A stretch of DNA of 64,000 nt from JBDXHU01 sp039989475 (GTDB lineage: Bacteria > Pseudomonadota > Gammaproteobacteria > Pseudomonadales > Halieaceae): NCBI GenBank assembly GCA_039989475.1, contig JBDXHU010000011.1, positions 124,001-188,000 on the forward strand, written 5' to 3'. Made by a program: the position numbers and the translations under genes. The notes under the pieces were generated by a model, which saw only the letters and a program-made list of their open reading frames with translations, did no database searches and had not been told where the DNA came from. This document shows, in pieces, positions 45,752 to 54,748 of this stretch (positions within the stretch are counted from its first letter, which is position 1; each line of letters begins with the position of its first letter).

Positions 45752-46993
45752 CTTGAGTTGCAGCGTCAACCAGGCCTTGTCGGTATCACCGTAGCGGGCG
45801 CTGTCATCAGTATCAAAGGAGGCATACTTGGCCTGCACCGTGAACTGCTTGTTCACCGGCCAGGTTGCCACCAGGTCCAGTTCGGTACCAAAGTCGGTGC
45901 TGGATGATTCCGCCTGGAAGTCGTGGTAGACCGCTGCCAACTTGACCGGACCCAGTTTACCTGCCACCGAAACATAGGCGTCTTCAACACCGTCGCCCGG
46001 GGTAGTCAGGAATTTGTCAGCCCAGCCCTGGAATTTATGCAGGGTTGCCAGCGGCGTCGCAAAACCGACCCCATCATCCCCTTCCAGCACTTCATAACCC
46101 GCCTTGATAGTCACCGGCTTGAACCTGGCACCGACTTCGATCTTGTAATAGTCAGCATCGTAATTCAACTCACTGTCACCCGCCTCGGACTGGGTTGCCC
46201 AGGTCGCGTCAACCGAAAAGCGATCAAACTTGCCCGCATATTCCACACCGTAGGTATCGCTGGAATTATTGACCGTCTTGCCCGCCGCGTATTTGCCCTG
46301 GTCATCGATATCCAGGAAGTAACCGAAAGCGCTCAGCTTGTGGTTCTCAAACAGCTGGTAATCACTGCGAACAAAGAAATTGTCCCCTTCCAGGTCCGAG
46401 GGGTTGGCGCCGTCGTCGGGGCCAAAAATCCGATTGATGTTATAGACATAGCTGACATCAAGTTTCAGTTTATCCATCGGCTCCCACTGGATTCGACCGC
46501 CGTCATAGGTCTGCTCGTTCTGGCGCCAGGCCACACCACCGACAAAGCGCTGGTCGCCGAGATTGATGCGCTGCCGCCCGGCGTGGGTGGTGAGGCCCTC
46601 GGTGTGGTAACTCAACCAGATCTGGTTGACCTCTGAACCCTCGGGGTCTGCTATGACGGGATACTCGGTCTTGCCATTCTCGGTGGAGTTATAATCGTTG
46701 GCGCCGATGGAGGTCACATTGTCAAACTGCATGAGCGCGTGAAACCCGCCGATCTTGCCCGACTCCAGGGTCAGGCGTGAGCGCATCAGGGAGGCCTCGG
46801 CGTCATCCTTGAAGTCCGGCTTGCCATCAGTGGGATCCTGGTCCACGTACTCATAACGGTAGCGGAAATCCAGCGACGCCTTACCCTCTTTGACCGCATT
46901 GGCCAGTGTATCGCCCCAGGTGTCCTGGGCCTGCGCCAGGGCGGCGGGATTCATGGCCTGCAATGCAATACAGGCAGCTAGCAGTTTCTTCAT
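45746..46993 (-). CDS. Outer-membrane porin (alginate-export-like beta barrel)
   Basis: A 415-residue exported barrel protein. A signal peptide (cleavage near ALAQAQD) is followed by alternating amphipathic strands such as ASLDFRYRYEYVDQ, NQIWLSYHTEGLTTHAGRQRINLG and KAWLTLQLKL with a C-terminal hydrophobic residue, as expected for BAM recognition. The early strands recall the alginate export porin family. AGGAGA precedes the ATG. Sitting between two nnrU genes, it may admit nitrate/nitrite or another anion, which is inference. Confidence 0.88.
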   Translation of the reverse strand: MKKLLAACIALQAMNPAALAQAQDTWGDTLANAVKEGKASLDFRYRYEYVDQDPTDGKPDFKDDAEASLMRSRLTLESGKIGGFHALMQFDNVTSIGANDYNSTENGKTEYPVIADPEGSEVNQIWLSYHTEGLTTHAGRQRINLGDQRFVGGVAWRQNEQTYDGGRIQWEPMDKLKLDVSYVYNINRIFGPDDGANPSDLEGDNFFVRSDYQLFENHKLSAFGYFLDIDDQGKYAAGKTVNNSSDTYGVEYAGKFDRFSVDATWATQSEAGDSELNYDADYYKIEVGARFKPVTIKAGYEVLEGDDGVGFATPLATLHKFQGWADKFLTTPGDGVEDAYVSVAGKLGPVKLAAVYHDFQAESSSTDFGTELDLVATWPVNKQFTVQAKYASFDTDDSARYGDTDKAWLTLQLKL

Positions 46994-47193
46994 GGTTTCA
47001 ATCTCCTGGTATATCGGAATACAACGCTCTTATTAGCCCGCACAGTGTAATGCTTCAGTGAGGGAGCTATAGCGGCCTAGATCAACTAATTGCCAACTCA
47101 CTGGGCAGGCCAACATGAGTCTAGCGCAGTTTACGGCATCGCGGCCGCCCGCTATCCTGCCCGGCATCGAACTGGAATTTGGACGGCAACGCG

Positions 47194-47754
47194 ATGACAT
47201 TGATGCTGGCTGGACTGGCCCTGTGGGTTGCAATTCACCTCCTGCCCTCGGCGGGCCTGAATCTGAAGCAGGCGCTGGTCGCTAAAATCGGTTTGCTTCC
47301 CTACCGCGCGGGCTTTGCGCTGGTGGTGCTGAGTGCTATGGCATTGATGGTAATGGGCTGGCGCAGTGCACAACCAGTTTCAATCTACCTGCCGGAACCG
47401 GCTCTGCGGCCACTGGCCATCGTGCTCGCTGCCGGCGCCATTGTGATTCTCTGTGCTACCGGCCGCGCAACACGCATCGGTCGTATCCTGCGCTATCCGC
47501 AGCTCGCCGGCATGCTGCTGTGGGCCTGCGCCCACTTGCTGGCCAACGGTGACAGCCGCTCCCTGCTGCTGTTTGGTGGCTTCGCCTGCTGGGCGGTCCT
47601 GGAGATGTTCATGATCAGTCGCCGGGAAGGGCCCTGGGAAAAGAAAAGCCCGCCCTCCTGGACCGTGGAATTACTGGGTATTGCGCTGTCACTGGCGGTG
47701 GTCGGGGTGATCATCCTGATTCACCCCTGGCTCACGGGTATGCCGATCTTCTGA
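47194..47754 (+). CDS. NnrU family membrane protein (copy 2)
   Basis: A 186-residue second NnrU, clearly paralogous to copy 1: HLLPSAGLNLKQALVAKIG, YRAGFALVVLSAMALMVMGWRSAQPVSIYLP, RATRIGRILRYPQLAGMLLWACAHLLANGDSRS and VLEMFMISRREGPWEK run in the same order. The ATG at 47194 aligns with copy 1; a TTG at 47179 is in frame. No strong ribosome binding site is seen. It ends 4 bases before the convergent TonB receptor. The duplication flanks the porin gene. Confidence 0.88.
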   Translation: MTLMLAGLALWVAIHLLPSAGLNLKQALVAKIGLLPYRAGFALVVLSAMALMVMGWRSAQPVSIYLPEPALRPLAIVLAAGAIVILCATGRATRIGRILRYPQLAGMLLWACAHLLANGDSRSLLLFGGFACWAVLEMFMISRREGPWEKKSPPSWTVELLGIALSLAVVGVIILIHPWLTGMPIF

Positions 47755-47757
47755 GTG

Positions 47758-49827
47758 CTACCAGTCCATGGTCACTTTCATGGACACGCTGCGTTCCGCA
47801 CCGTAGAGGTTTTCCCCGGAGGCGACGTAGGTTTCGTCGGTGAGATTGTTCAACTCCAGTGCCAGCTGGTACTGCTCTGCGCTTCCGAAGCTGAGGCCAC
47901 CGGCGATATTCAGTGTGGTCCAGCTGGACCGATTTTCCACCACCGTGCGGCTGCTGCCCGGCTCGGTTACCTCGGAGGAAGTTTCACCGCGCAGGTACAG
48001 GTCAGTCCACAGTCTGGGAACCGCCCACAGCTGACCGCGCCAGCGCAGGCCAATATTGCCACTGAAATCAGGCACACCGGAGTCCCAGGTTGAGAAGTCG
48101 GCGTAGTCATTGCGCCGCTTCATCCAGGTCATGCTCATATAAGGCATGATGTCTGTGTCGGGCAGCAGATACTGCACAAAAGTCTCCACACCGTGGGCGC
48201 GGGATTCGCCCACGTTTTGGTAGAGCCGGTCGCGGCGTCCGGGACACTGGTCCTCCGCAGTGCAGGGCAGGTGATGAATATAGTCGTCGGATTCCGAGTA
48301 AAACGCGACTGCGTCAACCACCAGGCCAGCGGCTTGCAGGCGAATACCCAGCTCAAAGTTGTCGGAAGTTTCAGGGTCCAGGTCGGCTGCCGGGTTGACG
48401 AAGCGTGAGCCGGCATAAGCGCCTGTCGCCAGCTGCATCAGGGAGGGGTAGACATAGCCCTGGGAGGCAGTTGCCCGCAGCCGCACGCTGTCGCTGTAGT
48501 CATACACCAGGCCCAGTGAGCCAATCAGTTCATCGTCATCATCGAGATTGCCGGGCTCCAGGCTTTCCCGGTCGGTGTCGTCCAGGTCTACATCGACCTG
48601 GTACTGTCGTAAGCCGGCCACCAGGCTGGTCCGGTCTGTGATGTTCCATTCGTCCTGCAGGAACAGGGCCCAGGTCTCAATCGTCGCTTCATCCCCTATC
48701 ACCTGCACGCCCGTGGGTGTGGTCGGCGTCCAGGAAAACGTATCGACGTGGCGGGTCTGGTCTACCGAGTCATTCAGATACTGCAGCCCGGCGGTGATAT
48801 GGTGGTTCTCGAAGCGATCGGACTCCAGTTGCAGCAAGCCCCCACCCGTGGTGAGGTCGCTGTCACTATTGATATCGCGTTCGTACCAGATGGTCTCGCT
48901 GCGGGTGTAGAAGTGGCGGTTGCTCTCCTGGTAGAAGCCGCTGAGTTGCAGCTGCTGTATCCAGTCCCCACCCAGCTCGGTGTTATAGGCCAGGCTGTGC
49001 CGCTCGCGATCGCGCTGCGGCGTCTCGAGGTAGAAGTCGGTCAGCGGGAAACTGGTTTTAACCTCTTCCTCGACAAAAATATGCGAGCTGGATTCGTAGT
49101 TTTCGTAGGTGTAATCGACGGAACTGCTGCCAAAATTCTTGCCCAGGTAAACATAGGCATTGTTACTGTCGAAGGAGGTGTTGTCGACCTTGCCCTGGGG
49201 TGTCTTGCGGTCGTCGTGATCACTGTCAGCGTAGGCCACACGGTATTCAACACCGCCGAGGTTGCCGTAGACACTGCCAAAACCGGTATAACCGTCTGTC
49301 GCCGCATCATAGGAGCCGGACAGTGTCACCTGCACCGGTTCCGTGCCGCCTTTCTTGGTCATGAAATTGACCACACCGCTGAGCGCCTTGGAGCCATAGA
49401 GTACTGAGCCCGAGCCACGAATAACCTCGATCCGCTCAACCATGGCCGGATGCAGGGTCAGCGGTGTTCCCACCTCGTAGTGATCGGTGAGCTCCTGGCT
49501 GTTAATCAGAATGGCACTGCGCCGGGACTCTTCCCCACGCATGCGAATGCGCTTGTGCCCCGGCTGACCGGAATCCGTCACCTGCACTCCCGGCACATCC
49601 CGCAACAGGTCTGCCAGGGCGTAGGCCGTGGAATGCGCCAGCGCTTCCTCATCGATAACGCTGAGTGATACAGGGCTGTCGAACACACGCTGCTGGGTCC
49701 GGCTCGCCGTAATGACGATCTCTTCCAGCGGATTGCCCTCAAAGGCGACCGGCTGGGTAAACGCCGGGCTGGATACCAGTGCTGCCAAAGCTGCGAGCGG
49801 CAGGGTGGGCCTGTATTTCATGGGCAT
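47758..49827 (-). CDS. TonB-dependent outer-membrane receptor
   Basis: A 689-residue receptor. A signal peptide (cleavage near PAFTQ) precedes a TonB box-like EEIVITASR, the plug domain (VPGVQVTDSG, IRMRGEESRRSAILINSQEL, VERIEVIRGSGSVLYGSKALSGVVNF) and a 22-strand barrel ending VSMKVTMDW with a C-terminal Trp. It imports a chelated ligand; in this setting heme, copper or a siderophore is plausible but not shown. A perfect FNR/DNR box at 49913-49926 lies 86 bases upstream, so it is likely part of the anaerobic regulon. Confidence 0.93.
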   Translation of the reverse strand: MPMKYRPTLPLAALAALVSSPAFTQPVAFEGNPLEEIVITASRTQQRVFDSPVSLSVIDEEALAHSTAYALADLLRDVPGVQVTDSGQPGHKRIRMRGEESRRSAILINSQELTDHYEVGTPLTLHPAMVERIEVIRGSGSVLYGSKALSGVVNFMTKKGGTEPVQVTLSGSYDAATDGYTGFGSVYGNLGGVEYRVAYADSDHDDRKTPQGKVDNTSFDSNNAYVYLGKNFGSSSVDYTYENYESSSHIFVEEEVKTSFPLTDFYLETPQRDRERHSLAYNTELGGDWIQQLQLSGFYQESNRHFYTRSETIWYERDINSDSDLTTGGGLLQLESDRFENHHITAGLQYLNDSVDQTRHVDTFSWTPTTPTGVQVIGDEATIETWALFLQDEWNITDRTSLVAGLRQYQVDVDLDDTDRESLEPGNLDDDDELIGSLGLVYDYSDSVRLRATASQGYVYPSLMQLATGAYAGSRFVNPAADLDPETSDNFELGIRLQAAGLVVDAVAFYSESDDYIHHLPCTAEDQCPGRRDRLYQNVGESRAHGVETFVQYLLPDTDIMPYMSMTWMKRRNDYADFSTWDSGVPDFSGNIGLRWRGQLWAVPRLWTDLYLRGETSSEVTEPGSSRTVVENRSSWTTLNIAGGLSFGSAEQYQLALELNNLTDETYVASGENLYGAERSVSMKVTMDW

Positions 49828-49912
49828 AGTTCAACGCATCTTGATTAGTATTGATGCGGCCATTGTAGAGAGTCGTTGTGCTATTACGTTGATCTAGCAC
49901 AGGTAATAACTG

Positions 49913-49926
49913 TTGATCTGCATCAA
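49913..49926. promoter_or_regulatory. Perfect FNR/DNR box upstream of the TonB receptor and NirI-like gene
   Basis: TTGAT-CTGC-ATCAA is the exact consensus. It lies between divergent genes. Its distance to the TonB receptor start (leader about 51 bases) is ideal. For the NirI-like gene a start 41 bases from the centre would fall at about 49961, after the first ATG at 49950 but before the ATG at 49983. Confidence 0.85.
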
Positions 49927-49949
49927 GCCGATACCGTGGGGGGCGGCCT

Positions 49950-51533
49950 ATGATGGCATACCTCTTCTCGCCGGCCCTGTTGATGGCTATCCGCCTCGCC
50001 CAACTACAATCCGTTTTTCTAATCCTGCTGCTTGGATTGCTGAGCGCCCCCGCCGCTATGGCCCGGGACAAACCCCTGGACCTGATCGAGCTCACCCGGA
50101 TCCAGCAACTATTCCCCGCCGCCGAGGCGGCGGCCGCCACCAGCGGAGAACTGCCAACCCGCCGTGTTTACGGTGATGGTGAGCTACTCGGCCATGTCTA
50201 CCTGAGCGACCAGATCGTGCCGATGCCCGCCTACTCGGGGAAGCCGATTCGAGTGCTGGTCGGCCTGGACCTGCAGGCACGGATCAAGAACGCCTCGATT
50301 ATTCACCACGAGGAACCCATCCTGGTCATCGGCATCACCGATGCGGACCTGGTGCGCTTTATTGACCAGTACTCAGCACTGGACGCCCGCCAACGGGTGC
50401 GTATCGGAGCCCATAACCGGAAGGGCTACACGGGTGTCGACGGTATTACCGGCGCCACCATTACCGCCATGGTCCTGAACACCAGCATCATGAAGTCAGC
50501 CAAAATGGTCGCCGATGAGTTGGGCCTGCCGGTAATAGAACAACCGACAGCAGCGGCATTACCGGCATCGGCATCCGCATCGGCAGGGACGGCAACGCCG
50601 CTCCCGCCAGAGGAGCCGCTGTGGGTGGAGTTGTGGCGCGAGCAGGCACCACAGCTGATACTGTTGATGATCGCCCTTACCCTGCTCATGGCGGTACTCT
50701 TTTTCCAGGACTGGCTGGTCGTGCACCCAGGCCTGTTTCAGCGCCTGCGGGTCGGCTATCTGCTGTTCACGGTGATCTACCTGGGCTTTATCTGCAAGGC
50801 CCAGCTCTCTGTGATCAACCTGGTCGCATTCATGCGTATTCTGTTCGGCGGATTCACCTGGGATACCTTGCTGATAGACCCGATGATTTTCCTGCTCTGG
50901 GGTTTCGTTGCCGTCAGCATCATTCTCTGGGGGCGCGGCGTCTTCTGTGGCTGGCTGTGCCCCTTTGGGGCCTTGCAGGAACTGATCCACAAGATTACCG
51001 AGCGCTACGAGCTGCCCAGCTACGAATTCCCACCCATGGTTCACGAGCGCCTCTGGGCGATCAAGTACTTCATCCTCATCGCGCTGGTCGGCCTGTCGCT
51101 GGAGTCGATGACCTACGCCGCCAAACTCGCGGAAATTGAGCCCTTCAAGACCACCTTCGTCATGCGCTTCAACCGCGAACTCTGGTTCGTGGCCTATGCA
51201 CTGCTGTTGCTGGTGATTGCCTTGTTTAACAGCAAGTTCTACTGCAAGTATCTGTGCCCGCTGGGTGCAGCGCTCAGTTTCTTTACCCGCTTTCGAATTT
51301 TCGACTGGCTACGCCGGCGCAAGGAATGCGGAACGCCCTGCCAGAGCTGCGCCGCCCAGTGCCAGATCTCAGCGATCAAGCCCACCGGCGAGATCATCGA
51401 CAACGAATGCCACTACTGCCTGGAGTGCCAGGTGACCTATTGGGACGAACACCGCTGCCCACCACTGGTGGAAAAGCGCAAAAAACGCGAATCACGTGAG
51501 GCCAGGGCTGCAGGAATAATCGCTAGCGATTGA
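49950..51533 (+). CDS. NirI/NosR-like FMN-binding polyferredoxin membrane protein
   Basis: A 527-residue membrane flavo-iron-sulfur protein. A signal peptide is followed by a periplasmic FMN-binding domain with the flavinylation-type motif GVDGITGATITA, then several TM helices, two cytoplasmic CxxxCP motifs (CGWLCPFGALQE, CKYLCPLGAALS) and a C-terminal Cys-rich ferredoxin region (CGTPCQSCAAQC ... CHYCLECQ). NosR and NirI feed electrons to N2O or nitrite reductase systems; as nirS follows within 90 bases and nosZ is absent, NirI is the better reading. It is shorter than typical NosR (about 700). Start at 49950 has a G-rich site upstream; ATG 49983 gives a more typical signal peptide and is an alternative. 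Confidence 0.85.
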   Translation: MMAYLFSPALLMAIRLAQLQSVFLILLLGLLSAPAAMARDKPLDLIELTRIQQLFPAAEAAAATSGELPTRRVYGDGELLGHVYLSDQIVPMPAYSGKPIRVLVGLDLQARIKNASIIHHEEPILVIGITDADLVRFIDQYSALDARQRVRIGAHNRKGYTGVDGITGATITAMVLNTSIMKSAKMVADELGLPVIEQPTAAALPASASASAGTATPLPPEEPLWVELWREQAPQLILLMIALTLLMAVLFFQDWLVVHPGLFQRLRVGYLLFTVIYLGFICKAQLSVINLVAFMRILFGGFTWDTLLIDPMIFLLWGFVAVSIILWGRGVFCGWLCPFGALQELIHKITERYELPSYEFPPMVHERLWAIKYFILIALVGLSLESMTYAAKLAEIEPFKTTFVMRFNRELWFVAYALLLLVIALFNSKFYCKYLCPLGAALSFFTRFRIFDWLRRRKECGTPCQSCAAQCQISAIKPTGEIIDNECHYCLECQVTYWDEHRCPPLVEKRKKRESREARAAGIIASD

Positions 51534-51541
51534 TGGCGGCG

Positions 51542-51555
51542 TTGACTTGGGTCAA
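51542..51555. promoter_or_regulatory. FNR/DNR-type box upstream of nirS
   Basis: TTGAC-TTGG-GTCAA is a perfect inverted repeat of the FNR/DNR class. Its centre is 72 bases before the nirS ATG. A TATGGT -10-like element at 51577-51582 stands at the class II distance, giving a leader of about 31 bases. nirS is thus probably transcribed on its own as well as from upstream. Confidence 0.8.
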
Positions 51556-51620
51556 GGCAGCAATTGCCTATAGGACTATGGTGAGCCGTGAGAAATACGA
51601 GGTATTAAAAGGAGAGACAT

Positions 51621-53369
51621 ATGTACCTATCGAATAATCTACTCAGAACAGCAACTGGTGGCGCCCTGGCGCTGCTTTTTTCGCTGTGCACCGCCACGGT
51701 GGCAACAGCACAGGAAGAAAGCGACCACCCCGGCGTATCGAGCGGGGAAATGGCTTACAAGGGCGCGCCGATTCCCGGGGCGGAGCTCAAGCGCGTAGTA
51801 AGCCCCGGCGCACCGGACATGACCGAGGCGGAATACGAGGTTGCCACCAAGCTCTATTTTGAGCGCTGCGCAGGCTGTCACGGCGTATTGCGCAAAGGCG
51901 CCACCGGCAAGCCGCTGACCCCGGATATCACCCAGGAGCGCGGCACCGATTTCCTCAAGATCCTGATTAACTACGGCACCCCCAGCGGCATGCCCAACTG
52001 GGGCACCTCGGGTGACTTCAGCGAGGAGGAGATCGATATCATGGCGCGCTTCCTGCAGCACGAGCCGCCGCAGCCTCCCGAGTGGGGTATGGCCGAAATG
52101 AAGGAGAGCTGGAAAGTCTATGTGCCCGTTGCCGACCGGCCCAGCAAGCCCCAGCATAAGTACAATATCGATAATTTCTTCTCGGTCACCCTGCGTGACG
52201 CCGGCCAGGTGGCCCTTATCGACGGTGACAGCAAGGAAATTGTGGCAGTCATCGATACGGGCTATGCGGTGCATATCTCCAGGTCTTCAGACTCGGGTCG
52301 CTATGTTTACGTTATCGGCCGCGATGCCAGGGTCGACATGATCGACCTGTTCATGAACCCACCGCAAAAGGTTGCCACCATCAAGGTGGGCCTGGAAGCG
52401 CGCTCGGTTGAGACCTCCAAGTACAAGGGTTATGAAGACCAGGTCGCCATCGCCGGCGCCTACTGGCCGCCCCAGTATGTATTGATGGATGGCCCGACCC
52501 TGGAGCCGAAGCAGATTGTTTCGACTCGCGGTTACACGGTAGACACCCAGGAGTATCACCCGGAGCCCCGCGTGGCAGCCATCGTTGCCTCGCACCAGCA
52601 CCCGGAGTTCATCGTCAACGTGAAAGAGACCGGCAAGATCCTGCTGGTTAACTACAGCGACATGGAAAACCTGACAGTGACCACCCTGCCGGCAGCCCGC
52701 TTCCTGCACGACGGCGGCTGGGACTCCACCCATCGTTACTTCCTGACTGCGGCCAACCAGTCCAACATGATTGCGGTGGTTGACTCCAAGGACAGGGAAA
52801 TCGAGGCCCTGGTGCCCGCCACCAAGATCCCACACCCCGGTCGCGGCGCCAACATTATCGATCCGGAATTCGGACCGGTCTGGGCCACCAGCGCCCTGGG
52901 TAATGAAAACATCACCCTGATTGGTACTGACCCGAAACGGCACAAGAAGCACGCCTGGAAGCCGGTACGCGTGCTCAAGGCACAGGGCGGCGGCTCACTG
53001 TTCGTGAAGACCCACCCCAAGTCCAAGAACCTCTGGTTCGACAACACCCTGCACCCCGATCCCAAGGTGAGCCAGTCGATTGCTGTCTACAACGTGGATG
53101 ACATCGACGATCCCAACGCCACTTACGAGGTATTACCGATCGGCGAGTGGGCTGACCTGGGCGAAGGTCCCAAGCGTGTTGTGCAGCCGGAGTACAACAA
53201 GGCTGGCGACGAGGTCTGGTTCTCCGTCTGGAGTGGACTCGACCAGGAGTCAGCCATCGTTGTGGTCGACGACAAGACTCGCAAGCTGAAGAAGGTCATC
53301 AAGGACAAGCGCCTGATCACCCCAACTGGCAAGTTCAACGTCTACAACACCCGTAAAGACGTTTACTAA
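51621..53369 (+). CDS. nirS: Cytochrome cd1 nitrite reductase
   Basis: A 582-residue NirS that reduces nitrite to NO in the periplasm. A signal peptide (residues 1-30) is followed by the c-heme domain with CAGCH at 83-87 and the Met ligand candidate Met124 (PSGMPNWG), then the eight-bladed d1-heme propeller with the His pair in VASHQHPEF and DSTHRYFLTA and the conserved end FNVYNTRKDVY. AGGAGA precedes the ATG. No d1-heme synthesis genes (nirF, nirE, nirN, nirJ, nirDLGH) are in the window, so they must lie elsewhere if the enzyme is active. A strong terminator follows. Confidence 0.97.
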   Translation: MYLSNNLLRTATGGALALLFSLCTATVATAQEESDHPGVSSGEMAYKGAPIPGAELKRVVSPGAPDMTEAEYEVATKLYFERCAGCHGVLRKGATGKPLTPDITQERGTDFLKILINYGTPSGMPNWGTSGDFSEEEIDIMARFLQHEPPQPPEWGMAEMKESWKVYVPVADRPSKPQHKYNIDNFFSVTLRDAGQVALIDGDSKEIVAVIDTGYAVHISRSSDSGRYVYVIGRDARVDMIDLFMNPPQKVATIKVGLEARSVETSKYKGYEDQVAIAGAYWPPQYVLMDGPTLEPKQIVSTRGYTVDTQEYHPEPRVAAIVASHQHPEFIVNVKETGKILLVNYSDMENLTVTTLPAARFLHDGGWDSTHRYFLTAANQSNMIAVVDSKDREIEALVPATKIPHPGRGANIIDPEFGPVWATSALGNENITLIGTDPKRHKKHAWKPVRVLKAQGGGSLFVKTHPKSKNLWFDNTLHPDPKVSQSIAVYNVDDIDDPNATYEVLPIGEWADLGEGPKRVVQPEYNKAGDEVWFSVWSGLDQESAIVVVDDKTRKLKKVIKDKRLITPTGKFNVYNTRKDVY

Positions 53370-53387
53370 AGCAGTCGCTATGAACAA

Positions 53388-53419
53388 GGGCCGCTGTCTC
53401 GCGACAGCGGCCTTTTTTT
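53388..53419 (+). terminator. Rho-independent terminator after nirS
   Basis: GGCCGCTGTC (53389-53398), a TCGC loop and GACAGCGGCC (53403-53412) form a perfect 10-bp stem followed by seven T. It closes the nirS unit and the denitrification island. Confidence 0.95.
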
Positions 53420-53486
53420 ATGTGCGCGGCTCGCATTGTGGTAGCCGCCAGCACTTGCTATTTTGCCCCATCCGAGAAGGCTGTGC

Positions 53487-54683
53487 GTGCAAGACCCGAT
53501 GACATTACCCACGATTACTTTCTGGGGCCTTATCGCCTCACCCTACCAGTTGAAAATGCAGGCCCTGGCGGACTTCGCCGGCCACCGCTGGCAGCGCTGG
53601 CCCGACCAGGGCTCTGCGCTGGCTGGTCTTGCCCTGCTGCGCCGCCTGCGCCGAGCACTGCGCAAGGCCCAGGTTGAACGCATGCCGGCACGGTTTCCCG
53701 ACATGGACGAATACCCTTCCGTGCCGTTTTACAGCTTTGACAGGAAGCAGTTTTTTTACGATTCCAGCGGTCTGGCGCTGCACCTGGACCAGCTCGCCGC
53801 TGAACAGGATGCACCCTTGCTGCCACAGGACCCGGCGCTGCGCTTTGTCTGTTCGCTGATCGATGAGGCCTTCGACGAGTTTGGCCTGTACATGGTCCAT
53901 CACAATCGCTGGGTGACCTCGGCCAAGACCAATCGCATGGGAGAGATCAGCGGTGGTGAATTCAACACGCTGCTGCCAGGTCTGGGCCGACTGCTGACCC
54001 GCAAACTGCCAGCCCGACAGGTGCGGCGCTGCCCCTACCTGTTTAGTGTTGCGCCCGCGGGATTTGATGCCGGCGTAGCGCCAGCGTTGACCCCACCGGC
54101 CCGGGATGGCTTCCCGCCCACCCACGACTTGCTGGACCAGGCCTGGCGACAATACCTGGCCGCCATGGAAGGTATTTTGACCCAGCAGCCTTATCTGCTG
54201 GGCGATCGTTTTACCCTGGCCGATGCCAGTGCCTATGGCCAGTTGAGCATGAACCTGGTTGATGGCCTCGCGGCCGAACTTATAGAAGAACTGGCCCCTG
54301 CAACTTATGCCTGGCTTTGCGCAATTCGCGATGGCAAACACATCGGCAGCCGCGGTGATCTTTACCTCAGCGAGCCGCTGAGCGCCCTGCTTGAAGCCAT
54401 CACTGAAACCTTTGTGCCCTTGATGCAACAAAATGCAGCGGCCTACCAGGCAAATAAGGACAGCGGCGAGACCCTGTTTAATGAAGCCGCTTTTAACCGG
54501 GATCGCTCCCTCTACGACGGCGAGTTGCAGGGGCATCCGTTTCGTGCAGTGGCCAAGAGCTTCCAGGTGGTCGTCTGGCAGGACCTGTGCGAGGCCTGGC
54601 AGGGGCTGGACACAGCTACACAGCAACAACTTGAGCAGCGGTATGCCTGCCTTGCAGACGCTAAGTTCAGCGGCACCAGTTGA
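53487..54683 (+). CDS. Glutathione S-transferase-like protein
   Basis: A protein of about 398 residues with a thioredoxin-like N-terminal domain (TITFWGLIASPYQLKMQALADF, resembling the GST glutathione-site start) and a helical GST C-terminal domain (QQPYLLGDRFTLADASAYGQLS, the N-capping box and hydrophobic staple region). It is longer than typical GSTs (about 210) because of an N-terminal insert and a C-terminal helical addition of about 100 residues. GTG at 53487 with GAGAAGG upstream is preferred; ATG 53499 and TTG 53463 are alternatives. The substrate is unknown. Confidence 0.8.
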   Translation: MQDPMTLPTITFWGLIASPYQLKMQALADFAGHRWQRWPDQGSALAGLALLRRLRRALRKAQVERMPARFPDMDEYPSVPFYSFDRKQFFYDSSGLALHLDQLAAEQDAPLLPQDPALRFVCSLIDEAFDEFGLYMVHHNRWVTSAKTNRMGEISGGEFNTLLPGLGRLLTRKLPARQVRRCPYLFSVAPAGFDAGVAPALTPPARDGFPPTHDLLDQAWRQYLAAMEGILTQQPYLLGDRFTLADASAYGQLSMNLVDGLAAELIEELAPATYAWLCAIRDGKHIGSRGDLYLSEPLSALLEAITETFVPLMQQNAAAYQANKDSGETLFNEAAFNRDRSLYDGELQGHPFRAVAKSFQVVVWQDLCEAWQGLDTATQQQLEQRYACLADAKFSGTS

Positions 54684-54748
54684 GCCAAAGCCGACATAGT
54701 TGATATTCGGCCTATATACTAGGCGTTCAGCAATACGGGGATTTACAC

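Noticed and set aside
49950..51533. Naming the flavo-ferredoxin protein NosR
   Set aside because: No nosZ or other nos gene is in the window, and nirS is adjacent; a neutral NirI/NosR-like call is safer.
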